Assembly: GCA_022562475.1 (NCBI GenBank)
Contig: JADFPD010000005.1
Span: 1 to 44,483, forward strand
Length of the DNA: 44,483 bases
Reading direction: 5' to 3'
Origin: Chloroflexota bacterium
Lineage (GTDB): Bacteria; Chloroflexota; Dehalococcoidia; Lucifugimonadales; UBA3495
Below the pieces are notes generated by a model. It was not told where the DNA came from. It did no database searches and saw only the letters and a list, made by a program, of their open reading frames with translations. How positions within the stretch are numbered: the stretch's first letter is position 1; each line of letters begins with the position of its first letter. The translations under genes were made by a program, and so were the position numbers. Below are positions 16,093 to 23,904 of this stretch, one piece after another.

Positions 16093-16121
16093 TTGACACC
16101 CCTGCGCCTCGTGACTACATT
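16093..16121 (+). promoter_or_regulatory. promoter of the CoxM/XdhB-type pseudogene
   Basis: TTGACA (16093-16098) and TACATT (16116-16121) are separated by 17 nt. The ATG of the pseudogene lies nine nt after the -10, so transcription would begin almost at the start codon. The promoter remains intact although the gene is broken. Confidence 0.6.
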
Positions 16122-16130
16122 CCCCCCAGA

Positions 16131-16630
16131 ATGACATACCCCCCCCGGAAAAGGGAACTGAGAATCAAGCGATTCGAATATTTGGAAGCCAGGAGGGTGC
16201 GGCAGGCGATATCGATGTTGAGGTGTTACGGCAAGAATGCCCGCACCGTGGCCGGCGGCACCGATTATTTGGTGCGCTGGCGTTAGGGCGTCTGGGACCC
16301 CGAGCACGTGATCAACATCCAGCGGGTCGCTGGACTGGGCCGGACCACTAAAAGCTCACGCAACGGCCTGCGTATCGGAGATTTAGTCACAGTGAGAGCC
16401 TTGGAGCGGCACCCAACGGTCCGTCGGCGCTACACCGCTCTGGTTGCGGCCACGGCGTCCTTCGCCGGTGTCCAGGTGCGTAACCTCGCCACGGTGGGCG
16501 GCAATATCTGCAACGCTTCCCCTACCGGGGACATCATTCCGGCCTTGCTGGTCTTCGACGAACTGTGGCGCCGTCTACATTCAGGGCAACCCGCCCCAAT
16601 CCCTGGGACAGTTGGCCCGGACGGGCTTTA
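16131..16630 (+). pseudogene. FAD-binding subunit remnant of a xanthine dehydrogenase/CO dehydrogenase-type enzyme
   Basis: An N-terminal fragment of the medium (FAD) subunit of a molybdenum hydroxylase. Codons 1-51 give FEYLEARRVRQAISMLRCYG and AGGTDYLVRWR. An in-frame TAG at 16284-16286 sits where the family usually has Gln in R-Q-G. The frame then continues with GVWDPEHVINIQRVAGLGR, SFAGVQVRNLATVGGNICNA and SPTGDIIPALLVFDE, the FAD-binding motifs. After about 16560 it degenerates through a frameshift, and the C-terminal two thirds are missing. The large and 2Fe-2S subunit genes are not next to it. A decayed, deleted gene with an intact promoter. Confidence 0.85.
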
Positions 16631-16746
16631 GTTCCTGGGGGGCGGGCCGATCATCGGCGCCGCTTCCCTCTCCAGTCTGCCCTACGTCCCGCCGAGGTCC
16701 CGTAGTCCAAAAGCTGACGGCTGATAGCTGATAGCTGTCAGCCCGT

Positions 16747-16974
16747 CTAAAAACAGATGCAGGTAACGGTGTTGGTCACGCCCTAGATGGGGCGGACCTT
16801 GTGCCGCAAGATCGCTGTGATGTCTTCTTGAGTGTCCGCCTCCAGGTCCACCACGAAATCGTAGGGTCCCTGGACCTCATGGACCACAGCGCCGGAGATG
16901 GCTTTCGATTTCTGGGCCACTTCCGTGGTGCTGGTGGGGTCGGCGTTGATCAGGATATAGGCGTTGGCTGCCAT
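16747..16974 (-). pseudogene. Lrp/AsnC-type stand-alone RAM domain protein with premature TAG
   Basis: Small ligand-binding RAM (AsnC_trans_reg) protein without HTH; such stand-alone proteins bind amino acids or act as regulatory partners. The ATG at 16974 gives NAYILINADPTSTTEVAQKS, then GAVVHEVQGPYDFVVDLEAD and AILRHKVRPI before a TAG at 16783-16785. Directly in frame after the TAG come 11 more codons, GVTNTVTCICF, then a second TAG at 16747-16749. This tail matches the normal family ending (G-x-x-x-T-V-T-C), so the original protein had about 75 residues. The 63-residue product lacks the last beta strand. It may still fold, be read through, or be a sequencing error. Confidence 0.75.
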
Positions 16975-16991
16975 GGTCTAGGCCGTTAAAC

Positions 16992-17020
16992 TTGTCTGTT
17001 TAGTTAGATGTGATTATGCT
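16992..17020 (+). promoter_or_regulatory. promoter of the rhodanese gene
   Basis: TTGTCT at 16992-16997 and TATGCT at 17015-17020 with a 17-nt spacer, 112 nt upstream of the rhodanese ATG. AAAGGAAGG near 17119-17127 provides the ribosome site. Confidence 0.5.
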
Positions 17021-17132
17021 AGCGGCAAAAGCGGACCGGGGCACCTGAGGGTATCCCTGAGAGCAACAAGGACCAGGAATTCCGGCCGATTAATTTCATC
17101 AGTAAATTTTGTAGATCTAAAGGAAGGCCCCG

Positions 17133-18713
17133 ATGGTAAATACGATCTCCGCCAAAAACCTCAGTACGCTGTTGCAGGGAAAGTCCAAGTTCGCCTTGAT
17201 CGACGTGCGTGAAGCCGGTGAATACAACAGCTCGCACATCGCCGATTCAAGCCTGATCCCCCGCAAAGAACTGGAATTCAGGATGGATGTCTCGGCGCCG
17301 GCAAAGAGCGAGCACCTCGTGATCTGCGACGACGACGGACGCCGGGCGGCACTGGCCGCAGCCACGCTGGAAGGCATGGGGTTCAGCAATGTGTCGGTAC
17401 TGGACCGGGGCATCAACCAATGGGCAACTGAAGGCTTCCCCACCGAGTGGGGCAGCAATGTGATCAGCAAGGACTTCGGGGAAAGGATGGAGGTCGAACA
17501 TCATGTTCCTGAGATCGAAGCCACCGAGCTCCACGAGCGCATCGAGCGGGGCGACAAACTGGTGATCCTGGACACGCGCACCCCGGAGGAATACCGGCGG
17601 TTCTGCATCCCCGGCGGGCGGAGCATGCCGGGCGGCGAACTGGCCCTGCGGGTCACCGACATCACCAAGGACCTGGACGAGGACACGACGATCATCGTGA
17701 ACTGCGCCGGCCGGACACGCAGCGTCATCGGCACCCGGTTGCTGCAGCGCATGGGCCTCACCAATATCTTCGGTTTGAAAAACGGCACCGCGGGTTGGCT
17801 GCTGGCCGGCTATGACCTGGAGACCGGCGCCGACCGGCTGGACCTGCCGGAACCGTCGCCCGAGGGCCTGGCCGCCGCCGAAGCCTACGCCGCCCGGCTG
17901 GCCGAGGAAGACGGCGTGCGCTACCTGGACATGGATGCCGTGCAGACTATGCTCGATGAGCGGCGCCAAGATACCTGCTATTTCGTAGATGTTCGCACCG
18001 CCGAGGAGTATACCGATGGCCATATCCCCGGCTTCCGTTGGTTCCCCGGCGGACAGGTGGTCCAGCGGTCGGACGATATCCTGGTGGTGAAGAATTGCCC
18101 GGTGGTCTTCTCCTGTGACGGCCGCGCCCGCGCCACGTTCATCGCCTCCTGGTACCGGCAGTTCGGGTTCGAGGAGGTCTACGCCGTCGACGGCGGGACC
18201 GCCGCCTGGGCCGAAAGCGGACGCCGGTTGGAGACCGGCTCCGGGGACGGCGCGCCCCGCGGCCTGGAAGAGGCCCGATCCCAGGTCAAGCTGGTGCCGC
18301 CCCAGGAGTTGGACGCGGATAGACCGGCGTCGGTCATATTTGTTGAGAGCAGTTCGGATTTCTCAAATGGCCACGTCCCCGGCACCCGGTGGGTCCCCCG
18401 CGGCTCCCTGGAACTTGAGATCGCGGAGATCGCGCCCGACGAAAGCGCGGCCATCGCGGTCACCTGCAACGATGGCCAAAATGCCGCCTTGGCCGGAGCT
18501 ACCCTCAAGGGACTGGGCTACCAGAACGTGTCTGTCTTGGAGGGCGGCATGGCCGCCTGGCGGCAGGCCGGGCTGGCGGTGGAGCAGGGACTGTCGGGCG
18601 TGATGCGCCCGCCAACGGACGTCGTTGTCGCCGGGCCGGAGCGCAACTTCGCCGATATGATGAACTATCTCCGCTGGGAGACGGCCCTGGGCGAGAAATA
18701 CGCTGCGGACTGA
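17133..18713 (+). CDS. four-domain rhodanese-family sulfurtransferase
   Basis: A protein of 526 residues made of four consecutive rhodanese domains, roughly 1-105, 125-232, 262-367 and 382-485, plus a C-terminal tail. Each domain keeps a cysteine at the active-loop position: C65 (CDDDGR), C191 (CAGRTR), C328 (CDGRAR) and C445 (CNDGQN). Supporting motifs are LIDVREAGEYNSSHI, LDTRTPEEYRRFCIPGG, VDVRTAEEYTDGHIPG and the glycine-rich GGTAAW and GGMAAW loops. Thiosulfate or cysteine-derived sulfur transfer is the family role; the physiological substrate is unknown. An AAGGAAGG site precedes the ATG at 17133. Domain 2 (CAGRTRS) looks closest to an active loop, whereas the CNDGQN loop of domain 4 lacks the usual basic residue. 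Confidence 0.9.
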   Translation: MVNTISAKNLSTLLQGKSKFALIDVREAGEYNSSHIADSSLIPRKELEFRMDVSAPAKSEHLVICDDDGRRAALAAATLEGMGFSNVSVLDRGINQWATEGFPTEWGSNVISKDFGERMEVEHHVPEIEATELHERIERGDKLVILDTRTPEEYRRFCIPGGRSMPGGELALRVTDITKDLDEDTTIIVNCAGRTRSVIGTRLLQRMGLTNIFGLKNGTAGWLLAGYDLETGADRLDLPEPSPEGLAAAEAYAARLAEEDGVRYLDMDAVQTMLDERRQDTCYFVDVRTAEEYTDGHIPGFRWFPGGQVVQRSDDILVVKNCPVVFSCDGRARATFIASWYRQFGFEEVYAVDGGTAAWAESGRRLETGSGDGAPRGLEEARSQVKLVPPQELDADRPASVIFVESSSDFSNGHVPGTRWVPRGSLELEIAEIAPDESAAIAVTCNDGQNAALAGATLKGLGYQNVSVLEGGMAAWRQAGLAVEQGLSGVMRPPTDVVVAGPERNFADMMNYLRWETALGEKYAAD

Positions 18714-18779
18714 CCGCAACCGGGCAACGTCTTGGCCGATGTCCGTCCTTCCAGCGAAGACTCGAATGACGGGACCGGC

Positions 18780-18808
18780 GTAGCAGCGGGTTTTCAACCC
18801 GCCCTGCC
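18780..18808. repeat. short dispersed palindromic (REP-like) repeat
   Basis: GCGGGTT-ttc-AACCCGC hairpin at 18786-18802 with flanks GTAGCA and CCTGCC. It belongs to the same family as the copies at 18900, 30409 and 34821: a palindrome flanked by GTAGGGG/CCCCTAC-like ends. Confidence 0.6.
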
Positions 18809-18899
18809 TGTCGTAAGAGACGTTTTATCCATCACGGTCTCTGACGCCCAGCGAACCACTGAGACGCCTAGTTTCAACAGAGATATTGGCTGTAAATGT

Positions 18900-18924
18900 G
18901 GGCAGGTTAGAAACCTGCCCCTAC
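18900..18924. repeat. short dispersed palindromic (REP-like) repeat
   Basis: A perfect 9-bp hairpin, GGGCAGGTT-aga-AACCTGCCC, followed by CTAC. It is the second copy in the 256-nt gap between the rhodanese gene and the MFS gene. Apart from these two copies and a degenerate element near 18746-18776, I see nothing in that gap. Confidence 0.65.
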
Positions 18925-18969
18925 GACGCGGCGACGGATCGACGGGATGGGCCGGCCGCCGAATTCGCC

Positions 18970-20280
18970 CTAATCAGCGGCAGCCAACGCGGCGCCGGGC
19001 AGGCGCTGCTCTTTGATGGTGAATACCGTTACCGTGGTCAGTAGCAGTAGCGCGATGTTGGACCAGATGGCGATGGCGTAGGTGCCCTGGGAATCGTAGA
19101 GCAGCCCTCCCAGGTAGGCGCCGAGGCCGGACCCCAGGGGCATCACGGCAAACATCATGCCGTAGATGGTCCCCAACTTGGACAATCCAAAGCGGTCGGA
19201 GGTGTAGGCCGCGGTGATCGAGACCGTGGCGTTCCAAGAGAAGCCCACCATGAGTATCCCCACCAGCAACGCGGAGATGCCCAGGGAGGGGATGTTCAGG
19301 AAGGGGATTCCCATGGACAGCAACACCAAGACGAATCCCAAGCCCCTTAGATTGTAAGCGAAACTGAGCAGCCTCCGGCGGCCGTGCCGGTCCGACAGGT
19401 GCCCCAGCAGCAACGCCCCGATGACGGCCGACGCCCCGATCAGGCTGAAAGCTCCCGCCGCCACCAACGTGTGGTAGCCCAGGTCCTGGACGTAGGTGAC
19501 GAAGTGAGCGTTCACGAAGCTCATGGAGTAACCTCAAACGAAGTAACCCATGGTGAGCCGGCGGAACAACGGGGTACGCAGGGCTTCCCGAAATGTGGCG
19601 TCCCGGCCCAGCAATTTCTCTTGTCCCGGCCTGGCCGCGCGGCCGCTTTCGGCCCCAGCCCCACTCACTGGGGCGCCCAAAGGTTCCAGTCCCATGTCCT
19701 GCGGCCGGTTTCTGATCAGCAGGAATCCAACGGGCAACACCAGCAGCAGCAACAACAGGGCCAGGAACCAATAGGCCTCTTTCCAGTCGAACAGCACCAG
19801 GAACACGGAGGCGGCCGGAACCAGGATCATGGCTCCGAACGAACCGGCGCCGCTGACCAGTCCCAGCGTCAGCCCCCTTCTGGTGTGGAACCAGCCGCTG
19901 ACGATCTTGGTCAAGATGGGGCCGGTGCCCAGGGTGATCCCGATGCTCATGATGGCGAACAGGGCATAGAGTTGGGCCAGGTTGCTGATGAAGGGAATCA
20001 ACAGCAGGATGGCGCCCATGACCGTGACGCCGGACAGGACGGCGGTCTTGGGGCTGTACCGGTCGGCCAGATAGCCCGCTATCGGCCGCAGCAGCCCCGA
20101 GATCATGAAGGTCAGGGCGAAGGCCAGGGACAATGAGGCCCTGCTCCAACCGAACTCCTCGGTCATCGGCTTGAGGAAAACGCCGAAGGAAAACTGGCCG
20201 CCGGCCACACCGAAGGACACCATGACGCAGCCGGCCACGACGAACCAGCCGTAGTAGGTGTTTCTGGTGAATATCCTCAT
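18970..20280 (-). pseudogene. MFS transporter interrupted by in-frame TGA
   Basis: A 436-codon major facilitator superfamily gene split by a single TGA at codon 249 (19534-19536). Codons 1-248: YYGWFVVAGCVMVSFGVAGG, then helices 1-6 with the GYLADRYSPKTAV loop and GWFHTRRGLTLGLVSGAGS, ending GYFV before the stop. The frame continues GYSMSFVNAHFVTYVQDLGY, GALLLGHLSDRHGRRRLLS and helices 8-12. Homologues usually read F-x-C-G-F or similar here, so the TGA probably replaces Cys or Trp. The family imports or exports small organic acids (monocarboxylate/oxalate-like). It follows the metallo-beta-lactamase gene by 13 nt. Two separate half-proteins would be unlikely to work unless they assemble. Confidence 0.85.
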
Positions 20281-20293
20281 CTAGGCCACGATC

Positions 20294-21019
20294 TCACCGC
20301 TTTGCTTCGGGGCTGTCGAAGGACACGGGCGACGGCTGGAAGAGCCATACCTCGGTCTGAGACGGCAGGCTTTGGGATGAGAACTCGGCGGTGTGGCCGT
20401 CCAGGCGCTTGACCCTGGGCTGGGTGGCCAGCCAGCCTTCCGGAGGCTCCAACCCGGTATCGTCGGCCATCAGCCCCGGTATCTGATAGTGCATGGGAAT
20501 GACGACTTTTGGCTCCAGCCGCCGGACCAGCGAGTCCACCTCCTCGTAGTTCAGCAGGTGGTTTGAGTCGTCAACGGTCACCAGCAGCACGTCGACCTCG
20601 CCGACGGCGCGGGCCACGCCGGCCGGCCAGTCGGCCCGGTTATCGCCTAGGTGCAGGAAGCTGACGCCCCCGGTTTCCAGGCGGAACATCACATTGGGGA
20701 AATCACGCAGCCGCGACGCTCCCGAATGCAGGTCCAGCACACCCTTGACGCGCATGTCCAGGTTGGCGAACTCTCCCGGCATCCGGATCAAAGAAGCGCC
20801 CTCCGGCAGACGCTCGGCGGCGTCATGGTCGAAATGGGCGTGGGTGATCAGGCCCAGGTCGCACTCAACGTCGGGAAAGAGGCGGTTGAACCAATACCGC
20901 TCTGAGATGTTGCGGTAGGGGTCGGCCAACACCCTCAGCCCGGCCTCCGTCCGCCATTGAAAGGCGCAGTGGCCGTAATAGGTCAGAGTGAGAGGGCCGC
21001 CGGAGATGCCGGTGGGCAT
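20294..21019 (-). CDS. metallo-beta-lactamase fold hydrolase (UlaG/UPF0173-like)
   Basis: Zinc-dependent hydrolase of the metallo-beta-lactamase superfamily, 241 residues. YYGHCAFQWRTEAG opens the fold. The metal motif is THAHFDHD at 59-66; HLGDNRADW and VVIPMHYQIPG provide later ligands. This pattern is nearest the UlaG/UPF0173 group (lactonase-like or phosphodiesterase activity), substrate unknown. ATG at 21019 has a GAGGAAG site. The gene overlaps nothing and ends 13 nt before the MFS frame, so they probably form an operon in which the hydrolase acts on a transported compound. Confidence 0.88.
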   Translation of the reverse strand: MPTGISGGPLTLTYYGHCAFQWRTEAGLRVLADPYRNISERYWFNRLFPDVECDLGLITHAHFDHDAAERLPEGASLIRMPGEFANLDMRVKGVLDLHSGASRLRDFPNVMFRLETGGVSFLHLGDNRADWPAGVARAVGEVDVLLVTVDDSNHLLNYEEVDSLVRRLEPKVVIPMHYQIPGLMADDTGLEPPEGWLATQPRVKRLDGHTAEFSSQSLPSQTEVWLFQPSPVSFDSPEAKR

Positions 21020-21123
21020 AAACTTCCTCAGGGGGCCTTGCGGCGGGCGCCGATTCTTGATCGATTGTTATTCTAGCGGAGGCGGCAGGATACCGCCATC
21101 GGCTTACCGTTTTGTGGCGGGTG

Positions 21124-21152
21124 TTGGGAATATTAAATTGGTAAGATATAGC
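21124..21152 (+). promoter_or_regulatory. candidate promoter of the DUF2851 gene
   Basis: TTGGGA and TATAGC separated by 17 nt in an AT-rich stretch of the 218-nt divergent gap, 85 nt upstream of the chosen ATG. The match is weak. Confidence 0.3.
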
Positions 21153-21237
21153 ACTGAGATGATAATCAAATCGGTAATAAACACGAGGATTTATCGGCGA
21201 TGATCATCCACCGGCGCCGGTCTTGTCCGAATCGCGG

Positions 21238-22512
21238 ATGATCGCCGAAGGAAAGGGGGGAAAGATCCCGGAACGGCTGCTGGCCAAGTTCTGGAAGGAG
21301 CGGGCCGCCCGGCAGACGGGGCTGCGCACGGAGGCCGGTAAGCGGGTGAAGGTGGTCTATCCGGGCCGGTCCGGCGTCACCGCCGGTCCGGATTTTCGGG
21401 ACGCCCTGCTTGAAGTGGAAGGCCTGGGCCTGGTCCGGGGCGACGTGGAACTGCACATAAGGCAATCGGACTGGGACTCCCACGGCCACGGCGGAGACCC
21501 CAACTACAACGGGGTGGTGGTCCACGGGGCGCTGGTGGTCTACTCGGGGGAGACCCGCCTGCAGAGCGGGTCCCTGGCCCCGGTGGTTGATCTGAGGGCG
21601 CTGCTGCTGGAAGACCCGATGGGAAGCCCGCCGCAATGCCGTGTGCATGGCCCGAATGAGGGGCCCCTTCTTGAACTCTGGCAGGTCTTGTCCCGCAGCG
21701 GGTTTACCCGGCCTCAGACATTGGGCGAGGCCGAAATGGCCCTGGACCTGGCCGGAGACCTGCGTTTTCAGTCCAAGGCCCGCTGGCTCTTGCAGTGCAT
21801 CCAGAACGACGGGCCGGACCAAGCGCTGTACCTGGCTTTGATGGAGGGGTTGGGCTACAGCAGCAACCGGCGCCCCTTCATGGAACTGGCCCGTTCGGCG
21901 CCGTACCGGGCGGTGGCGGATGCGGCCGGGGAACTCCCTGGGGAGGAGAGGGTTGCCGCGATCGGCGGTTGGCTGGGTGTTTGTTCAGGCCTGAGCGGCC
22001 CCAGTAGCCCAAGGCCCACTGACCGGATGCGCCCGAAGGGCTTCGGCCGGGCCATGAACCAGAAAGAGTGGCGGTTATTCCGGGTCCGGCCCGCCAATCA
22101 CCCGCGGCGGCGCATCATGGGCGCCGCCATAATCCTGGACCGATTTCTGGAGGTTGGTCTGGCGGCGGGACTGCGTGAAGTGGTCGAAGAACTCAGCCCG
22201 GCCAAGCTGGCCGGAACGCTGTGCGCCGAGGGCCAGGCCGGCCCGGCTTACGTGGGACGCGGGCGGGCCAAGGACCTGGCGGTAAACGCGGTGATGCCCT
22301 TCATGCACGCGTGGGATGAGGCCGAAGGCCGTCAAGGAGCGCCGGGGGTCCCGGAGGCCCTTTACCAGAGATTTCCCTTGCTGGCTGACAATGAGATATA
22401 CCGGGAGATGACGGCCCAACTGCTGCCCGCGGGATGGCATAAGGCCGTGTCCAACGCCCGGCGTCAGCAGGGTTTATTGCACCTGTCCGCCCTGTTGAAA
22501 GGGGCCTATTGA
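21238..22512 (+). CDS. DUF2851 family protein
   Basis: Protein of 424 residues of the DUF2851 family, whose function is not established. Diagnostic stretches are PERLLAKFWKERAAR, GRSGVTAGPDFRDALLEVEG, RGDVELHIRQSDWDSHGHGG, NYNGVVVHGALVV and, in the C-terminal half, GAAIILDRFLEVGLAAGLRE and a YQRFPLLADNEIYREMTAQL segment. The strand with GDVELHI and DW-x-x-HGH suggests a nuclease-like core, but that is only impression. The start chosen is ATG at 21238; TTG at 21223 would add five residues, and neither has a good ribosome site. It stands alone and points toward the cupin genes on the other strand. Confidence 0.85.
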   Translation: MIAEGKGGKIPERLLAKFWKERAARQTGLRTEAGKRVKVVYPGRSGVTAGPDFRDALLEVEGLGLVRGDVELHIRQSDWDSHGHGGDPNYNGVVVHGALVVYSGETRLQSGSLAPVVDLRALLLEDPMGSPPQCRVHGPNEGPLLELWQVLSRSGFTRPQTLGEAEMALDLAGDLRFQSKARWLLQCIQNDGPDQALYLALMEGLGYSSNRRPFMELARSAPYRAVADAAGELPGEERVAAIGGWLGVCSGLSGPSSPRPTDRMRPKGFGRAMNQKEWRLFRVRPANHPRRRIMGAAIILDRFLEVGLAAGLREVVEELSPAKLAGTLCAEGQAGPAYVGRGRAKDLAVNAVMPFMHAWDEAEGRQGAPGVPEALYQRFPLLADNEIYREMTAQLLPAGWHKAVSNARRQQGLLHLSALLKGAY

Positions 22513-22581
22513 CAGGGGTCGTCAAAAAGGGGCCGGCCAACAGGGGCCCGGTGGACCGAGAGACCCCTCTTCGATCGCTCT

Positions 22582-22926
22582 TTAGGTGGGGTCGGCTAAC
22601 GGTATGGCCAGAGAGGCCCGGGGGGTGTCTCCCAGGCTGCGTGCGATGTGTCCGTGGCCGTCCAGGTCCTCGGCCACCAGGATGTCTCCCGGTTCCAACT
22701 GGACCTTGGAGCCGTCGGCGCACTCGAATTCGGCGGTGCCCGACAGGTTGACCACGTATTGCCGCCGGGGGGCGTTGTGGTAGTCGGAGAATGACGGGGA
22801 GGGCCGCAGGCCCAGGGTTATGCCGCCGGGGCCAACCCGGTTGACGATGGCAGCCATCGCTTCAGGGGTGACATCCTCGAAGTGGGACTCGCCGTCGTCT
22901 CCCGAAAAAACTCGAACGATCTTCAT
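22582..22926 (-). CDS. cupin domain protein, copy 1
   Basis: Small cupin of 114 residues. The N-terminus VRVFSGDDGESHFEDVTPEA is followed by the cupin strands: SFSDYHNAPRRQYVVNLSG, FECADGSKVQLEPGDILVAE and DLDGHGHIARSLGD. Histidines in HNAPRR and GHGH could bind a metal. The gene is the last of three tandem paralogues sharing length, N-terminus and the PRRQYV core. ATG at 22926 with AGAGGG upstream. The function is unknown; such stand-alone cupins may be enzymes or small-ligand binders. Confidence 0.85.
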   Translation of the reverse strand: MKIVRVFSGDDGESHFEDVTPEAMAAIVNRVGPGGITLGLRPSPSFSDYHNAPRRQYVVNLSGTAEFECADGSKVQLEPGDILVAEDLDGHGHIARSLGDTPRASLAIPLADPT

Positions 22927-23013
22927 ATATGGCCCTCTTTAGAAATTTATCGAATTGTTGTGCTTGGAATCAAGGTTGATTGCTGCAAGAAGCCGTAAGG
23001 CGATAAACCCGAC

Positions 23014-23355
23014 TTAGTCGGCGGCCAGAGGCACGGCCAGGATATAACGTTGGCCTTCTCCCAGCCCCCGGGCGATATGGCCGTGGCCGGTCAGGTCCTC
23101 GGCCACCAATATGTCTCCCGGGCCCAGTTGCCGTTTGCTCCCGTCGGCGGTCTCGTATTCCGCGGTGCCCAGCAGGTGCAGCACGTACTGACGCCGGGGC
23201 GCCGTGTGGAAATCGGAGAAAGACGGGGACTGACGTTCGTTCAGCTGGATATCCCCCTCACCCAGCCGGCCGGCGATGGTCACCATATCTTCCGGGGAAA
23301 CATCTTCAAAGTGGGACTCGCCGTCGTCCCCGGAGAATACTCGAACAATCTGCAT
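23014..23355 (-). CDS. cupin domain protein, copy 2
   Basis: A 113-residue paralogue of copy 1, very similar along its length: VRVFSGDDGESHFEDVSPED, SFSDFHTAPRRQYVLHLLG, YETADGSKRQLGPGDILVAE and DLTGHGHIARGLGE. It begins 87 nt upstream of copy 1 on the same strand. An AGAAGGTCGACGAT site precedes the ATG at 23355. The close similarity to copy 1 indicates a recent tandem duplication. Confidence 0.85.
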   Translation of the reverse strand: MQIVRVFSGDDGESHFEDVSPEDMVTIAGRLGEGDIQLNERQSPSFSDFHTAPRRQYVLHLLGTAEYETADGSKRQLGPGDILVAEDLTGHGHIARGLGEGQRYILAVPLAAD

Positions 23356-23442
23356 ATCGTCGACCTTCTATTCGTTCTAGCAATGGATTGCGTGCTTGGA
23401 TATATTGCTGACCACGATCAACCGCCGAAGGCGCTAAACCGA

Positions 23443-23784
23443 CTAGTCGGCAGCTAAAGGGACGGTACAGGTTATACCGGGACTCGTTCCGACGGTCTTG
23501 GTGGTGTGGCCCTGGCCGGTGGTGTCCTCAACCAACCGGGCGTCGCCCGGGCCGAAGAGGTGGGTGGAGCCATCGCCCAGGCCGATCTCGATCTGCCCGG
23601 ATATGCAGATCACATACTGGCGGCGCGGCGCTGGGTGCCAGTCGATGAAGCGGCCGGGCTCATTCTCCCGGAAGGTGATGGTGGTGGCCTTCACCGCTTC
23701 GGCCAATTCAGGGTGGGTGGCCAGGCTGGTCTCCTCGATGTGGGTCTGGCCGTCGTCGCCGGTGTACATCCGGTAGATGCCCAT
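23443..23784 (-). CDS. cupin domain protein, copy 3
   Basis: A 113-residue, more divergent paralogue: YRMYTGDDGQTHIEETSLAT, FIDWHPAPRRQYVICISGQI, GDGSTHLFGPGDARLVED and TTGQGHTTKTVGTS. The frame is open upstream to 23889, but the ATG at 23784 has a perfect GGAGG site eight nt away and matches the start of the other two copies. First gene of the tandem trio in transcription order; the spacing to copy 2 is 87 nt. The GQGH in place of GHGH may alter metal binding. Confidence 0.85.
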   Translation of the reverse strand: MGIYRMYTGDDGQTHIEETSLATHPELAEAVKATTITFRENEPGRFIDWHPAPRRQYVICISGQIEIGLGDGSTHLFGPGDARLVEDTTGQGHTTKTVGTSPGITCTVPLAAD

Positions 23785-23904
23785 TTTTCGCCTCCAGCCG
23801 GCAGAGCCGGGGGATTTACGCCGGGGTTTGCGGTCCGTGCGGAGTCCGGCGTCGGCCAACACTTTAATACCTGGTACCGGATTGGGCAACCGCCAACCGG
23901 GAAA

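Noticed and set aside
11287-19536. Recoding of TGA as an amino acid genome-wide
   Set aside because: TGA terminates several clear genes at the expected end (for example the sirtuin, mscS and the oxaloacetate decarboxylase-like gene), so a general reassignment is excluded.
18974-20149. Minus-strand open frame of 391 codons spanning the MFS break
   Set aside because: It is a different frame from the transporter and its sequence is Pro/Arg/Gly-rich noise; the interrupted MFS frame carries the real signal.
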